From assembly GCA_029856155.1 (NCBI GenBank), contig JAHQWL010000034.1, forward strand, positions 1-47,248: a DNA stretch of 47,248 bases. The letters run 5' to 3'. The position numbers and the translations under genes were made by a program. Numbering within the stretch: position 1 is the first letter of the stretch; every line of letters begins with the position of its first letter. The DNA is from Promethearchaeia archaeon (GTDB lineage: Archaea; Asgardarchaeota; Lokiarchaeia; Sigyniarchaeales; SOKP01). Below are positions 20,213-29,700 of the stretch, piece by piece. A model generated the notes under the pieces. The model worked only from the letters and a program-made list of their open reading frames with translations, was not told where the DNA came from and did not search any database.

Positions 20213-20770
20213 ATGAAAATTGGAAAAAATCGTATTGCTGTCCTGATTGGTAAAGACGGTAAAACAAAAATAGAAATTGAAGAGAAGTTAGGGGTTAAAA
20301 TTAATTTAGATAGTAAATTGGGAAATTGTGAGATTTTACCTCAACCAGAGAATCCAAATTATATGCCTTTAAATGTTTTTACAGCCCAAAAAGTTGTTAA
20401 TGCAATTAATAGAGGTTTTAATCCAACCAAAGCGATGAAATTATTAGAAGAGAATTTTGATCTTGAGATCTTTAATTTATTGAAAATTATCGGAAAATCT
20501 GATAAAAGAATTACGCGTGTAAAAGGAAGAGTAATAGGGAGAAATGGGGAAATGCGAATAGCACTTGAAAAGTTTGCTGAAAGTTTTATCTCTGTTTATG
20601 GAAAAACAGTTTCTATTATTGCAGATTACGATAATTTACAAATTGCTAGAAAAGCAGTAAGTATGTTAATTAATGGAATGCCTCATCATGTGGTTTTACA
20701 ATTTTTGGAGGATAAATACAATATAAAGAAAAAGGAACAATTTAAACAGATGTATAAGCCTGAATTTTAA
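20213..20770 (+). CDS. Dim2/Pno1-like protein with two KH domains
   Basis: The 185-aa protein has two KH modules, each with its GxxG loop (IGKDGKTKIEIEE at residues 12-24 and IGRNGEMRIALEK near residue 107). This is the archaeal Dim2p/Pno1 (Krr1-related) arrangement that binds the 3' end of small-subunit rRNA and partners aIF2-alpha or Nob1. It sits directly after Rio1, its usual functional neighbour. Confidence 0.9.
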   Translation: MKIGKNRIAVLIGKDGKTKIEIEEKLGVKINLDSKLGNCEILPQPENPNYMPLNVFTAQKVVNAINRGFNPTKAMKLLEENFDLEIFNLLKIIGKSDKRITRVKGRVIGRNGEMRIALEKFAESFISVYGKTVSIIADYDNLQIARKAVSMLINGMPHHVVLQFLEDKYNIKKKEQFKQMYKPEF

Positions 20771-20773
20771 AGA

Positions 20774-21142
20774 TTACTTTATAAGCGAATTATGATAAAT
20801 TTTCGAGGCGTTTTTTACTAAATCTTTTCCATATATAACAGCATTTAATTCCTCTAACAAGGAATTTCTATTTGAAATATTATTAACAAAATATAATTCC
20901 TGATATTCTTCTTTGTTATAATTTTTAAGATGAATTTCGAAACTTTTAATTGAATATGTGTTTGTACAATATGATTTAAATAGTGTAATGCAACGAGGAA
21001 AAATATTTTTCTCTCTTAAAAAGATCGCCCAACCATCAAAATAGAATTCGATAGTTGTATCAAAATAATTTTTCCATTTCTCAATTTTAGCTATAACTTC
21101 ATTTATTTCTGTTTGAATATCTGGTGAAAACTTATTATTCAT
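20774..21142 (-). CDS. Unknown 122-aa protein
   Basis: The start is set at ATG 21142 (MNNKFSPDIQTEI); the frame is open 18 codons further, but that part is hydrophobic, overlaps the FtsZ gene and is likely untranslated. The protein is soluble, alpha/beta in pattern, with aromatic-rich segments (YFDTTIEFYFDGWAIFL). No family is recognised. It follows FtsZ on the same strand after 46 bp, so it may be co-transcribed with a cell-division gene. Confidence 0.65.
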   Translation of the reverse strand: MNNKFSPDIQTEINEVIAKIEKWKNYFDTTIEFYFDGWAIFLREKNIFPRCITLFKSYCTNTYSIKSFEIHLKNYNKEEYQELYFVNNISNRNSLLEELNAVIYGKDLVKNASKIYHNSLIK

Positions 21143-21188
21143 AAAATAATATCTAAAAAGAATTATATAAAGGGAGATCAAAAAAAAA

Positions 21189-22298
21189 TTAATCAAATGT
21201 AATTTCGCCTATATTAAAAATATCATCAGATAATCCTAATTTTGAAGTTTTTTTAATATTGGAATTATATGTAGAATTATTGAAAGAATACCCACTGCCG
21301 AAAATCTGAGGAGATTTAATACCAGTTATTAGAAGCATAACTCTTAAAAGTCCATCAAATTCATCTGAAACACGAGCACCCCAAATTACCATTGAATCAT
21401 TTACATCCATTTTTTCTGATATCTTCTTAGCTACTGAATTAGCTTCTGCTAATGTCATATCATTTCCTCCACAAATATGAATTAAAGCACCTTTAGCACC
21501 ATCAATACTTACGTCTAATAAAGGAGTATTAAGAGCATCATTAATAGCATCTTCAACACGATGATCTTTTCCACTAGATTCACCAACACCTACAATAGCA
21601 ACCCCTCCAGTACTTAAAATAGTTCTTACATCGGCAAAATCCAAGTTTATTAAAGAGGGTAAAGATATTGTTTCGGTTATACCTTTAACCATAGTAGCTA
21701 AAACTTCATCTGCCACGCTGAAGGCTTCTATAATAGGTAGATTTGGTGCAATTTCTAGTAATCTATTATTATCTATTACTACTAATGTGTCGACATAACG
21801 TTTCAATAGATTCAAACCCATTTTTGCTTTATCAATCCGACCTATTTCAGTAGCAAAAGGCAATGTTACTACTCCAACAACAATTGCCCCTTCCAATTTT
21901 GCGATTTCTGCAATTATAGGAGCACTTCCAGTCCCTGTTCCTCCCCCCTCTCCACATGTAATAAAAACTAAATTTGATTCTCTTAATATTTTAGTAAGAT
22001 CTTCACGAGATTCTTCAGCTGCGGCTCTACCTATCTCAGGGTTTCCCCCAGCACCAAGTCCTTTCGTCAAATTCTTTCCAATCAGAATTTTTATATGAGA
22101 TTCAATACTATCTAAATGTTGGCAGTCTGTATTCACACCTACACATTTAGCACCCCTTATACCTATTTTCATCAATCTATTAATTGTATTATTACCAGCT
22201 CCACCACATCCAATGATTTTTATATTAGCATACCCGAAGTTCTCAATCTTTGGTCGAATTATTTCTCTTTCCCGAGCGTTTTTTATGAATGATTCCAT
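21189..22298 (-). CDS. ftsZ: Cell division protein FtsZ
   Basis: The tubulin-like GTPase forms the division ring. The 369-aa protein shows IIGCGGAGNNTINRL, GVNTDCQHL, the tubulin signature GEGGGTGTGSAP, VVTLPFATEIGR, IDNNRLLEIAPNLPI, and the T7 loop NLDFADVRTIL with catalytic aspartate. The C-terminal tail ends with GLSDDIFNIGEITFD, possibly a membrane-anchor contact peptide. It is on the same strand as the LysA-like and GT4 genes upstream. Confidence 0.96.
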   Translation of the reverse strand: MESFIKNAREREIIRPKIENFGYANIKIIGCGGAGNNTINRLMKIGIRGAKCVGVNTDCQHLDSIESHIKILIGKNLTKGLGAGGNPEIGRAAAEESREDLTKILRESNLVFITCGEGGGTGTGSAPIIAEIAKLEGAIVVGVVTLPFATEIGRIDKAKMGLNLLKRYVDTLVVIDNNRLLEIAPNLPIIEAFSVADEVLATMVKGITETISLPSLINLDFADVRTILSTGGVAIVGVGESSGKDHRVEDAINDALNTPLLDVSIDGAKGALIHICGGNDMTLAEANSVAKKISEKMDVNDSMVIWGARVSDEFDGLLRVMLLITGIKSPQIFGSGYSFNNSTYNSNIKKTSKLGLSDDIFNIGEITFD

Positions 22299-22406
22299 AT
22301 TTTATCAAATTTTAGTTTAATTTGTACAAAGAATTAAAATCAAAAAATTAGAATTAATGTGATATCGGAATATTACAGAATAAAGCTGTTTAGAATTAAA
22401 TGTGAT

Positions 22407-23627
22407 TCAATTTAATGAAAAATCTTCATCAATTTCAGGATTAAAAATTTTTTTAATGGTAGTATCATTAATAAGAAGAATTTTTGGCAACGAATATGGA
22501 AATCTATTTGAAAATGTAAGACAATAGGCACCTGTATTAGTAACAAGAACTTTATCCCCTTTTAATAAACTTTCTGTAAAAAAATAGTCTTTTGCTAATA
22601 CATCTTGATCCGTGGGAATAATACCTGCAATTGAAGTTTTATATTTATGGGGTTCATTAATCTGAGAGGCATTATAAAACCTTAAAGAACATCGTGCAAA
22701 TTTTGGGCAAATATGATTACCTAAATTTATAAATACCCATCTATCCTCACAAACTTTTACAATTTTTGAAATAAACAACCCAGCGTCTCCTATAAAATAC
22801 CTTCCGGGTTCGAAATAAATATTTCTATAATTCACTTCAAATTCCTTTAAAGCACATTTAATCTCCTTAGCGATATGTTTCAATTGGACTTGGGGCATAA
22901 CATTAGCTTCTGGAAACCCACCTCCAAGATTTATATCTTTAATATCTATACCATGATCTGATAAAAGTTTTAAGTTAGATGCTATAGCTTTAACATTTTT
23001 TCTAAATTGTTTAATATTATTCATTTGGGTACTAAAATGAGACAGAATGGAGGTAATCTTTACATTTTGATAATCTTTAATTATGTTTTTGAATAGAGCT
23101 AATTTTTGTTGATCAAATTTTACGCCTAATTTACTAGCATATTTCTGTGAATTAACTCTAATACTAATATGTTGAATAATATCAAATTTTTTAGCAATAG
23201 AGTTAACTTTTTTCAAAACGTTCAAATCATAAATTATTATTTCTTTTACGTGATTTTTGATACTTAATTCTATCAATTCTTTTGATAAATAAGGTCCACC
23301 AATAATGATCTTATTACTAGGAAATCCAAGTTTAAGAGCTAACTTCAATTCCGGTAATCCTACAATTTCTGCCCCAACTCCCTCAGATAGGACAATTTTA
23401 CAAATTTCTGAAAGAAAATTAGCTTTGAATGAGTAAAAACATTGGAAATTTTCAAATTCTGAGCTAAAAACATTAATAAATGTTTTTATGTTTTCTCTAA
23501 TTCTATTTTCCAAAAAGATTAGCAATGGTGTTTTAAATTGCTTTACAATTTCACTAAAGGATACTGAATCAATAAAAATACCATCACTATCACTTGTTAA
23601 ATATGGATTACCGGAAATATTTTTCAT
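22407..23627 (-). CDS. Fold-III PLP-dependent decarboxylase, LysA-like, lacking the usual catalytic cysteine
   Basis: The 406-aa enzyme has an alanine-racemase-type barrel: YSFKANF with PLP lysine Lys68, RVNS near 157, HFSTQ near 197, GGGFPE at 235-240 and EPGRYF from 273. The pattern resembles diaminopimelate/ornithine decarboxylases. Where LysA has a Cys-Glu-Ser-Gly-Asp segment, this protein reads GIIPTDQD at 335-342, with no cysteine. The substrate may therefore not be diaminopimelate. It starts 7 bp after the GT4 glycosyltransferase, suggesting a joint role, perhaps in modifying a glycan or lipid head group; that is inference. Confidence 0.8.
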   Translation of the reverse strand: MKNISGNPYLTSDSDGIFIDSVSFSEIVKQFKTPLLIFLENRIRENIKTFINVFSSEFENFQCFYSFKANFLSEICKIVLSEGVGAEIVGLPELKLALKLGFPSNKIIIGGPYLSKELIELSIKNHVKEIIIYDLNVLKKVNSIAKKFDIIQHISIRVNSQKYASKLGVKFDQQKLALFKNIIKDYQNVKITSILSHFSTQMNNIKQFRKNVKAIASNLKLLSDHGIDIKDINLGGGFPEANVMPQVQLKHIAKEIKCALKEFEVNYRNIYFEPGRYFIGDAGLFISKIVKVCEDRWVFINLGNHICPKFARCSLRFYNASQINEPHKYKTSIAGIIPTDQDVLAKDYFFTESLLKGDKVLVTNTGAYCLTFSNRFPYSLPKILLINDTTIKKIFNPEIDEDFSLN

Positions 23628-23634
23628 AATCTGT

Positions 23635-24936
23635 TTATTTATCGTTGTTTATTAAATTTTTATATGTAAAATGTGTTTTATTACTAATTATATCCCATGT
23701 ATATTTTTGGGATACTTTTAATTGTCCTGCTAAGCCAAATCTTTTTCTTAATCTCTTATTTTTTAGAAGATTTATAACTTTTTGGGCGATATCTTCAAGG
23801 TTATCAAATTCAACTAGTAATCCATCAACATTTTCTCTAATTACTTCTGGAGTTGCTCCGATCCTAGCTCCAATAACAGGTTTTCCAGCAGACCAAGCCT
23901 CAAGAAAAGATATCCCAAATGCGTCACTCCGACTAGGCATTAAATAGATATCAGCTTCTCTAAAAGCTGCTATTTTTTTTTTATCGAAATAACCGATTAA
24001 GTTATCTGGAGTGAAATTTAGAATTCTAGCATTTTTAAGTCTGTGTATTTTCGATAATTCTTGATTAAAAGCGATGGTTGATGGACCAATAAAAACAAAA
24101 TAGACTTTTTTTACCTTGCTAATAATGTAAGGTATTGATTTCAGAATAGATAATGCTCCTTTTTCATAATTTTTATAACCACAAAATAGAATTAGTTTGT
24201 ATTTTTGTTCCTTTTTAATGAAAAATTTTTGCTTAAAATAATTATATTCTAAGGATGATTTATTAACACTTTTAAACCTTTCATAATCCACACCCATTGG
24301 AATAACTTGTATTTTTTCTGGTTGAATTTTACATTTTTCGATTAAGAATTTTCTCTCTAGATTTGTGCACGCAATTAATAAATCAAATTTCTTTAAAACT
24401 TCTATTAATCTTAAGTCCAAATATCGAGGATTAGAAAAATGAAAAAATGGAGTGCATATTACTGGTTTATTAATAGAATTTCCAATGATTAAACTTATAA
24501 TACAGTTAAAATATGGGAAAAAAGTAGTGTGAATTAAATCATAATTCAAATCTGGCGTTTTTAATAAATTTTCTAATAAATCTCCTAAATAAGGTCCATT
24601 TGCAATAAAGGGTTTTAATACTTCATCTCTTATTAAAAGATTATTTAGCGCAGGAATAGTTTTCAATTTATTAAGAATTTCATTTTCAGAGAGATTATAA
24701 TTCACCTGGAATCGATTTATCTTCAAATTATTGACTTTATCATAATATTTATTATCTTTAACGAGCCTTTTTCCGCTAGAATCTCTTAAAGCTTTAAAAT
24801 CTATAGCGTCTGAAGTATATATATCGATGTTATATTTATATTTCATAGTTAATATCTCTGCCATTCGCTGAAAATAGAATTCAGCCCCAGATATTGAAGG
24901 AAAATATCTTGTTGGAAGATATAAAATATTATTCAA
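23635..24936 (-). CDS. GT4-family glycosyltransferase
   Basis: This is a GT-B fold protein of 433 aa: PTRYFPSISGAEFYFQRMAEIL at the N terminus, PMGVDYERFK mid-way, LILFCGYKNYEKGALSIL, YLMPSRSDAFGISFLEAWSAGKPVIGARIGATPEVI and NVDGLLVEF at the acceptor/nucleotide end, with the E-x7-E-type motif (FGISFLEAW). It would transfer a sugar from an activated donor onto a cell-surface glycan or lipid. It is the first gene of a minus-strand group and lies divergent from the SWIM protein gene. Confidence 0.9.
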   Translation of the reverse strand: MNNILYLPTRYFPSISGAEFYFQRMAEILTMKYKYNIDIYTSDAIDFKALRDSSGKRLVKDNKYYDKVNNLKINRFQVNYNLSENEILNKLKTIPALNNLLIRDEVLKPFIANGPYLGDLLENLLKTPDLNYDLIHTTFFPYFNCIISLIIGNSINKPVICTPFFHFSNPRYLDLRLIEVLKKFDLLIACTNLERKFLIEKCKIQPEKIQVIPMGVDYERFKSVNKSSLEYNYFKQKFFIKKEQKYKLILFCGYKNYEKGALSILKSIPYIISKVKKVYFVFIGPSTIAFNQELSKIHRLKNARILNFTPDNLIGYFDKKKIAAFREADIYLMPSRSDAFGISFLEAWSAGKPVIGARIGATPEVIRENVDGLLVEFDNLEDIAQKVINLLKNKRLRKRFGLAGQLKVSQKYTWDIISNKTHFTYKNLINNDK

Positions 24937-24987
24937 TGAGAGAATGAACCTTTTTATTTTTTAAATATAATAGGTATATATATACAA

Positions 24988-25380
24988 ATGTCAAAAGATT
25001 TATTATTTCAAGTTTTTGAAGAAGCAAAGAAAAAACAGATAATTGATGAAAAATTCATATCTTTCTTAGATGAAATTTTTCCTGATAAATCTACTAATGT
25101 TATTGAGGTATTAAAAAGGGGAATTTTAAAATACACATATAAACCATCCAATAGAATCGTATGGACCGCTCAAGGAGAAAATCAAGAGCATTTAATTTAC
25201 CCAAAATTGTTTTGTTCATGTCAAGATTTCTACAAGAACGTCGTTATTAAGAAAAAGCGTACATTTTGTAAGCATATATTAGCTCAAATAATTAGTGAAG
25301 CTTTAAATACATTTAAATCTGTCACTTTAGACGATCAACAATTTAAAGAATTAGTTAGAGAATTAAAGCTAAGAATCTAA
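24988..25380 (+). CDS. SWIM zinc-finger protein
   Basis: The 130-aa protein carries a SWIM motif C-x-C...C-x-H (FCSCQDFYKN, then FCKHILAQII) at about residues 74-100. SWIM domains bind DNA or proteins; archaeal single-domain forms are linked to Rad51/Sws1-like recombination factors. The N-terminal helical part (FEEAKKKQIIDEKFISFL) is family-typical. The gene is divergent from the glycosyltransferase. Confidence 0.85.
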   Translation: MSKDLLFQVFEEAKKKQIIDEKFISFLDEIFPDKSTNVIEVLKRGILKYTYKPSNRIVWTAQGENQEHLIYPKLFCSCQDFYKNVVIKKKRTFCKHILAQIISEALNTFKSVTLDDQQFKELVRELKLRI

Positions 25381-25393
25381 TAATTTTTTCAAC

Positions 25394-25990
25394 TTATTTT
25401 ACAGAAATATCTTCTCTTTCCCAATTTTGTAAATACATATTAAATTCTTCCAAACTTATCTGACGCGGTATTTTAATTTGTTTTTTTGCCTCTAATTTCC
25501 TTATTTTAAAAATTAATTTTTTATTTTTTCGGTAAAATTTCTCTGCTTTTGGATATTCTTCTTTAAAAATTTCCTTCAATTTTTCAATATCTAAATTCTC
25601 TAATTCAGAATAATATTCAATAACAAAATTACATAGAGGATCTATCGATATCTCAAAATTAAAAGCATCTATGCGTTTCAATGCTAAAGGGTATGCTTGA
25701 CAAGCTAAAGGTTTAGTATCATGTACTGTACAACCATATGATTTAATATAATACGGACATCCTTTATTTTCATTATCTAATTTTATGCGATAAGTCAAAA
25801 TCAATATTTTCTTATTCTTAATATCTGGAAACACTAAATCTTCGACAATTTTAAAGGCAATGTTGCGTTCCTTTGCAATCTCAATTAATTTATCTGCCTC
25901 ATCTGGATATATAGGAATTCTTTTTACATAGTCACCTGGAACTTCATGACAACATGTACCGCACATTTTACATTTATAATTTAATGACAT
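25394..25990 (-). CDS. YkgJ-type cysteine cluster protein
   Basis: The 198-aa protein has the cluster KCKMCGTCCHEVPGDY at the N terminus and GCPYY...GCTVHDTKPLACQAYPLAL centrally, the YkgJ/CxxCxxCC family that probably binds zinc or an Fe-S cluster. The exact reaction is unknown. A TATA-like CTATTTAAAC box lies at 26079-26088 (read on the minus strand as GTTTAAATAG), the same box that precedes both 37-aa microprotein genes upstream. Confidence 0.85.
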   Translation of the reverse strand: MSLNYKCKMCGTCCHEVPGDYVKRIPIYPDEADKLIEIAKERNIAFKIVEDLVFPDIKNKKILILTYRIKLDNENKGCPYYIKSYGCTVHDTKPLACQAYPLALKRIDAFNFEISIDPLCNFVIEYYSELENLDIEKLKEIFKEEYPKAEKFYRKNKKLIFKIRKLEAKKQIKIPRQISLEEFNMYLQNWEREDISVK

Positions 25991-26014
25991 TATGCAAATT
26001 GATATTTTTTACTT

Positions 26015-26058
26015 AGATTTATAATGTTTTTTTCTAAAATTAATTTTCGGTAAAATGA
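26015..26058 (+). repeat. 44-bp imperfect direct repeat, left copy
   Basis: It matches 30512-30555 at 39 of 44 positions, including an uninterrupted 15-base start agatttataatgttt. The pair brackets the microprotein genes and the 1215-aa gene. Confidence 0.7.
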
Positions 26059-26178
26059 TTTAGATATATCAATTTCTTCTATTTAAACAGTAAGAATCTA
26101 AAAACTCAGGAAATTATAAGAATAAAAGTAAAAAAAATTGAAATATTCTTTATTTGATTAATAGGCTTTTTAATAGCA

Positions 26179-26292
26179 TTAAGGTCCTCCACCATCGCCT
26201 TTCCAACCTAACACAATACTCATCATAGGCAAAATGAAAGCAATGTTGGCTAATACAAATAAAAGAATCCTATATACTTTAAATATTTTCAA
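26179..26292 (-). CDS. 37-aa membrane microprotein, copy 1
   Basis: A TTG-initiated frame encodes 37 residues: a short basic start (MKIFKVYR), one hydrophobic helix of about 20 residues and a glycine-rich end GDGGGP. The paralogue 267 bp away has the same length, stop, start codon and plan with changes that keep residue class (Lys, Tyr-Arg, Leu-Phe-Val-Leu, Pro-Met, Ser-Ile-Val-Leu-Gly kept). No ATG or GTG start exists in frame after the upstream stop. Function is unknown; the form suggests a single-pass regulator or a toxin-like peptide. A TATA box lies 56 bp upstream at 26348-26357. Confidence 0.65.
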   Translation of the reverse strand: MKIFKVYRILLFVLANIAFILPMMSIVLGWKGDGGGP

Positions 26293-26347
26293 ATTAATTA
26301 TCTTTTTATTAATTGAAATGAATTTATGTCCTTTTTTCTATATTATT

Positions 26348-26357
26348 CTATTTAAAC
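26348..26357 (-). promoter_or_regulatory. TATA box of 37-aa microprotein copy 1 (putative)
   Basis: The minus strand reads GTTTAAATAG 56 bp before the TTG start. The same box occurs at the same distance before copy 2 and again at 26079-26088 before the YkgJ-type gene, so it is conserved by duplication and position. Confidence 0.5.
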
Positions 26358-26445
26358 CGAAATAATCTAAAGATCCAAGGAATTATAAAAATAAATTTAA
26401 AAAAATATTTGAAATATTCTTTATTTGATTAATAGGCTTTTTGTT

Positions 26446-26559
26446 TTATGGTCCTCCACCACTTCCATTATACCCTAATACAATGCTAACCATAGGTAAA
26501 AAGGAAGCAATGCCGATTAATACAAATAAAGCAACTCTATATAACTTTAATAATTTCAA
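26446..26559 (-). CDS. 37-aa membrane microprotein, copy 2
   Basis: The protein is the tandem paralogue of the one at 26179-26292, also 37 residues from a TTG start: MKLLKLYR, a hydrophobic helix, then GSGGGP at the C terminus. An AAGG-containing stretch lies at ribosome-binding distance before the TTG. Its TATA-like box is at 26615-26624. Between 26625 and 26771 I see no gene apart from a six-codon frame at 26710. Confidence 0.65.
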   Translation of the reverse strand: MKLLKLYRVALFVLIGIASFLPMVSIVLGYNGSGGGP

Positions 26560-26614
26560 AATTGTAACCTTTTTTGTAAATGAAATGAATTTATGCCATT
26601 TTTTCTATACTATT

Positions 26615-26624
26615 CTATTTAAAC
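26615..26624 (-). promoter_or_regulatory. TATA box of 37-aa microprotein copy 2 (putative)
   Basis: The minus strand reads GTTTAAATAG 56 bp before the TTG start of copy 2, the same spacing as in copy 1. Confidence 0.5.
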
Positions 26625-26771
26625 AGAAAGAATTTTCTATATTTACAAAATAAATAAATCAATTTTTTTTTTAAAAAGAAATATTTTATTCAATTCAAAA
26701 GGAGTTCCGATGAAAAAGTTTAAAAAGTAAATTACTGCATATTAAATTCAGGACAAAAATTAAATAACAAA

Positions 26772-29700
26772 TTGGTAAATTTGGTTAATTCTCCTAATTT
26801 AGATAGCTTGAAAAAATCTGTTATTGATGACCCTATTAGGATAAATCAAGTATTCCTTTCTCTAATAAATGAGTTAAGAGCTTATTTAAATTTGGAAGTA
26901 ATCAATAGGAAAGTAAGAATCCATATTGTCGATGAAATAATAAAAAGTATAGATTTTGATTCAAGATTATCTAGCTATGGGGTATTTAGATTTATTAAAG
27001 AGGGTGTATATCAAATTCAACTCTTTAGGGATTATAGTAAATTCTTTCCTTTCTTATTACTTCAAAGTGCGTATCTAGTTTTTATTCCTGATAATTTAAA
27101 AGAAACCAATCTCATTAATTTTGCTATTAACCAATTTGTTGAAATTGATTTACAAGAATTTACATCAATTAACGAATGGAAGTCATTTATAAGAGAAAAA
27201 TATCTAAATTACAATTTTCTAGTTAATCAATCTGATAAATTTCGGTTTGACAAATTTCTTGAATTAGAAGAAAGTCAATTAATTGAAAGTCCGAAACAAT
27301 ACTTTTTTGAATATATTAGAAGAAATCTAAACTTAAATTATGCTGATAATTTACATTTTACCCTTGGAAAAATATACGAAGATTTTTTATTTAAATCTTC
27401 AAAAAGTTTACAGGATAATGAGATCACCGAAACTCTAAAAGTTTTAACCAAAATTTTCTATAGTGTAAAAAATTGTGATACTTTGGAAGGATTTTGTAAT
27501 AATTTTAAGTCTCTTAAAAATCAGGGGGTCATCGATACCGATTTAAGTTTGCGGAGATTTAGCAAAAACTTACGTTGGATAAATAAATATAGTTTTATAA
27601 CCCCAACATATTATTTTGATTGGAAAGCACTAAATATTGCTCTTTTAACATGCTATCTTAAATTTAATCCACTTTTAGAAAAAGCTCAAATTGACAAGAT
27701 AATTAACCAAATGCCATTCATAATTATGCCAAAACTTTCAGTAGCTAATTTTTCTATAGAATTATCGGCATATTTTGTCATTCCAGAGAGATATATAGAA
27801 GATTTGAAATACCTGTTAGAAAAAATGGAACAAAATGGATATTTGATAAAAAAATTTTGTTCGTTAGCAAAAAAATATGTTTTTTCCTTGAATTTAAATT
27901 ATTTTAGAGAATCTTATAAAAATGGTCAAATAATAAATTATAACAAGAAGAACTACTCAAATGACTATGAACTTGAATTTATACAGGAGTATAGTAAAAA
28001 TTTTAATAAAGCAAATCTTAAACTCTTAGATTTTTTAATTCTGGATAGAATAAGATTCTTTTCCTATGTCGGAATAAACTTTTCAAGAAGAAGGGAAATT
28101 TCAAATATAATAAAATCCGATTATAATAACTTTTTCTCTGGTGAAAATGGTTTAACTAAAGAATTAGAAAATAGTTTAGAAGTTTTAATTAAGTCCCCTA
28201 AACTCCAAGAGGATTTCCTTAATTTTTTAGATAGAAATCAAAGCTTTGGATTTTTCTATATTAAGGATGAGTTAGAAAAATGGGTAAATTACTCACAGAT
28301 AATTGAAAAAGAATCGAAAGATACTATGAATGGTTTTATTAAATTCAAAGAATTTTATGAGAAAGAGCATACCTTACAATTAATTGAAGAAGATGCTATT
28401 TTCGACATTATAGATTCAAACTGCTATTCTTTCAAAAATCTTTTCTTAAATTATTTAAATTCTAAAAAAAAGTATGCAAAAGAAGTTGAAAAAATCCGAT
28501 TTTTTTTCCAATTTTTAAAATTATGCTCTAATTTAAAAATTTTTAATGTCAAATCAATTAAAAAATTAATATCTAATTTGGAATTATTAAAGGAAATTAC
28601 TCAAATAAAAAAAGAACGCCTTAGAAATTTAAAAAAAAATAATAAATGTTATGAAATAACAAATAAAACTATCAATCTCAAAATCAATGAATTTATCAAT
28701 GATAATCCTAAGATAATCAAACCTTATTTAATTGATAGTATTTGGACAAACACAATCTCAAGCTATTTTCCTCAATTAATTTTAAAGAATTCCCCTGAAG
28801 TTCAAGTCATATTAGATAAAATGAAAAAATGGTTTCCAAAAATTTATTTCTACGAAACTACAGATTTATTCAACAAACAAGAATATGTCTTCTTACAATT
28901 TTTTATCCCAAATTTGAAGAATAATGAAAAAATAATTTTCATATCAATATTATCTAATATTTTTAACAAAGATATTATCTCATTTAACCGGTATTCTTGG
29001 AATGGATTATTACAGACTTTTTCAAGAAAAGATTTTTACGATTTCAATCGGAAAGTCTTTTTCTATACTAAAGACCTTTTTGAGCAATACTTTCTTTACA
29101 TTAAAGGAATTTTGGGTGAAGAATTAAAATCATTTAAAGAAAAAAGCGTTACTTCACCCAATCTTTGGACTATAAAAAAAAATATGAAAAATCTTCTTAA
29201 TAAAATCAATAGACGAATTATAACTGAACATGTCAGTTTTAAAACAAATGATATTCAAAAATTATTAAGTTTCCATTTAAATCTTGAAAAATATTTCAGG
29301 AATAAAGAAGAATTTGAAATAACAATTAAAGAAAATTATTTCAAACAATATGTGAAATCAATAAAATTCATTCCTGCTTTCCAAAATTTTGGCTTAGGAC
29401 AATATTTATTATATATTACTCCTTTTAATTTAGAAGAAATCGATTTTAAAATGCTATTTACAAATACATTTCAAAAGATTAAACACATAGCTTCAATCGA
29501 TAGTTCAAATTCATTATTTATTAAATATATTTTTCCTTTTAACGAGCCTAACACTTCATATCTTAACTGGTTGAGAAGTAAGAATAAAATCAGAGAATAT
29601 TGCCTACTTACAATTAAATCTATATCTCAAATTTTTCATTTCAACCATAATTTAAGTTCAAATGGCTGGTATCTAGATCCTAATAATTTCAAAACCTATA

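Larger units (their letters stand above)
26079..26614 (-). repeat. Tandem duplication, two units of about 268 bp
   Basis: The units run about 26079-26347 and 26348-26614. Each holds a 37-codon reading frame on the minus strand and its TATA-like box. A further copy of the box only (26615-26624) begins the second unit's promoter. The spacing of the three boxes is 269 and 267 bases. Confidence 0.85.

Noticed and set aside
26710..26730. Six-codon basic frame (MKKFKK) behind a GGAG box, upstream of the 1215-aa gene
   Set aside because: Too short to support; it could be a leader peptide, but nothing else speaks for that.
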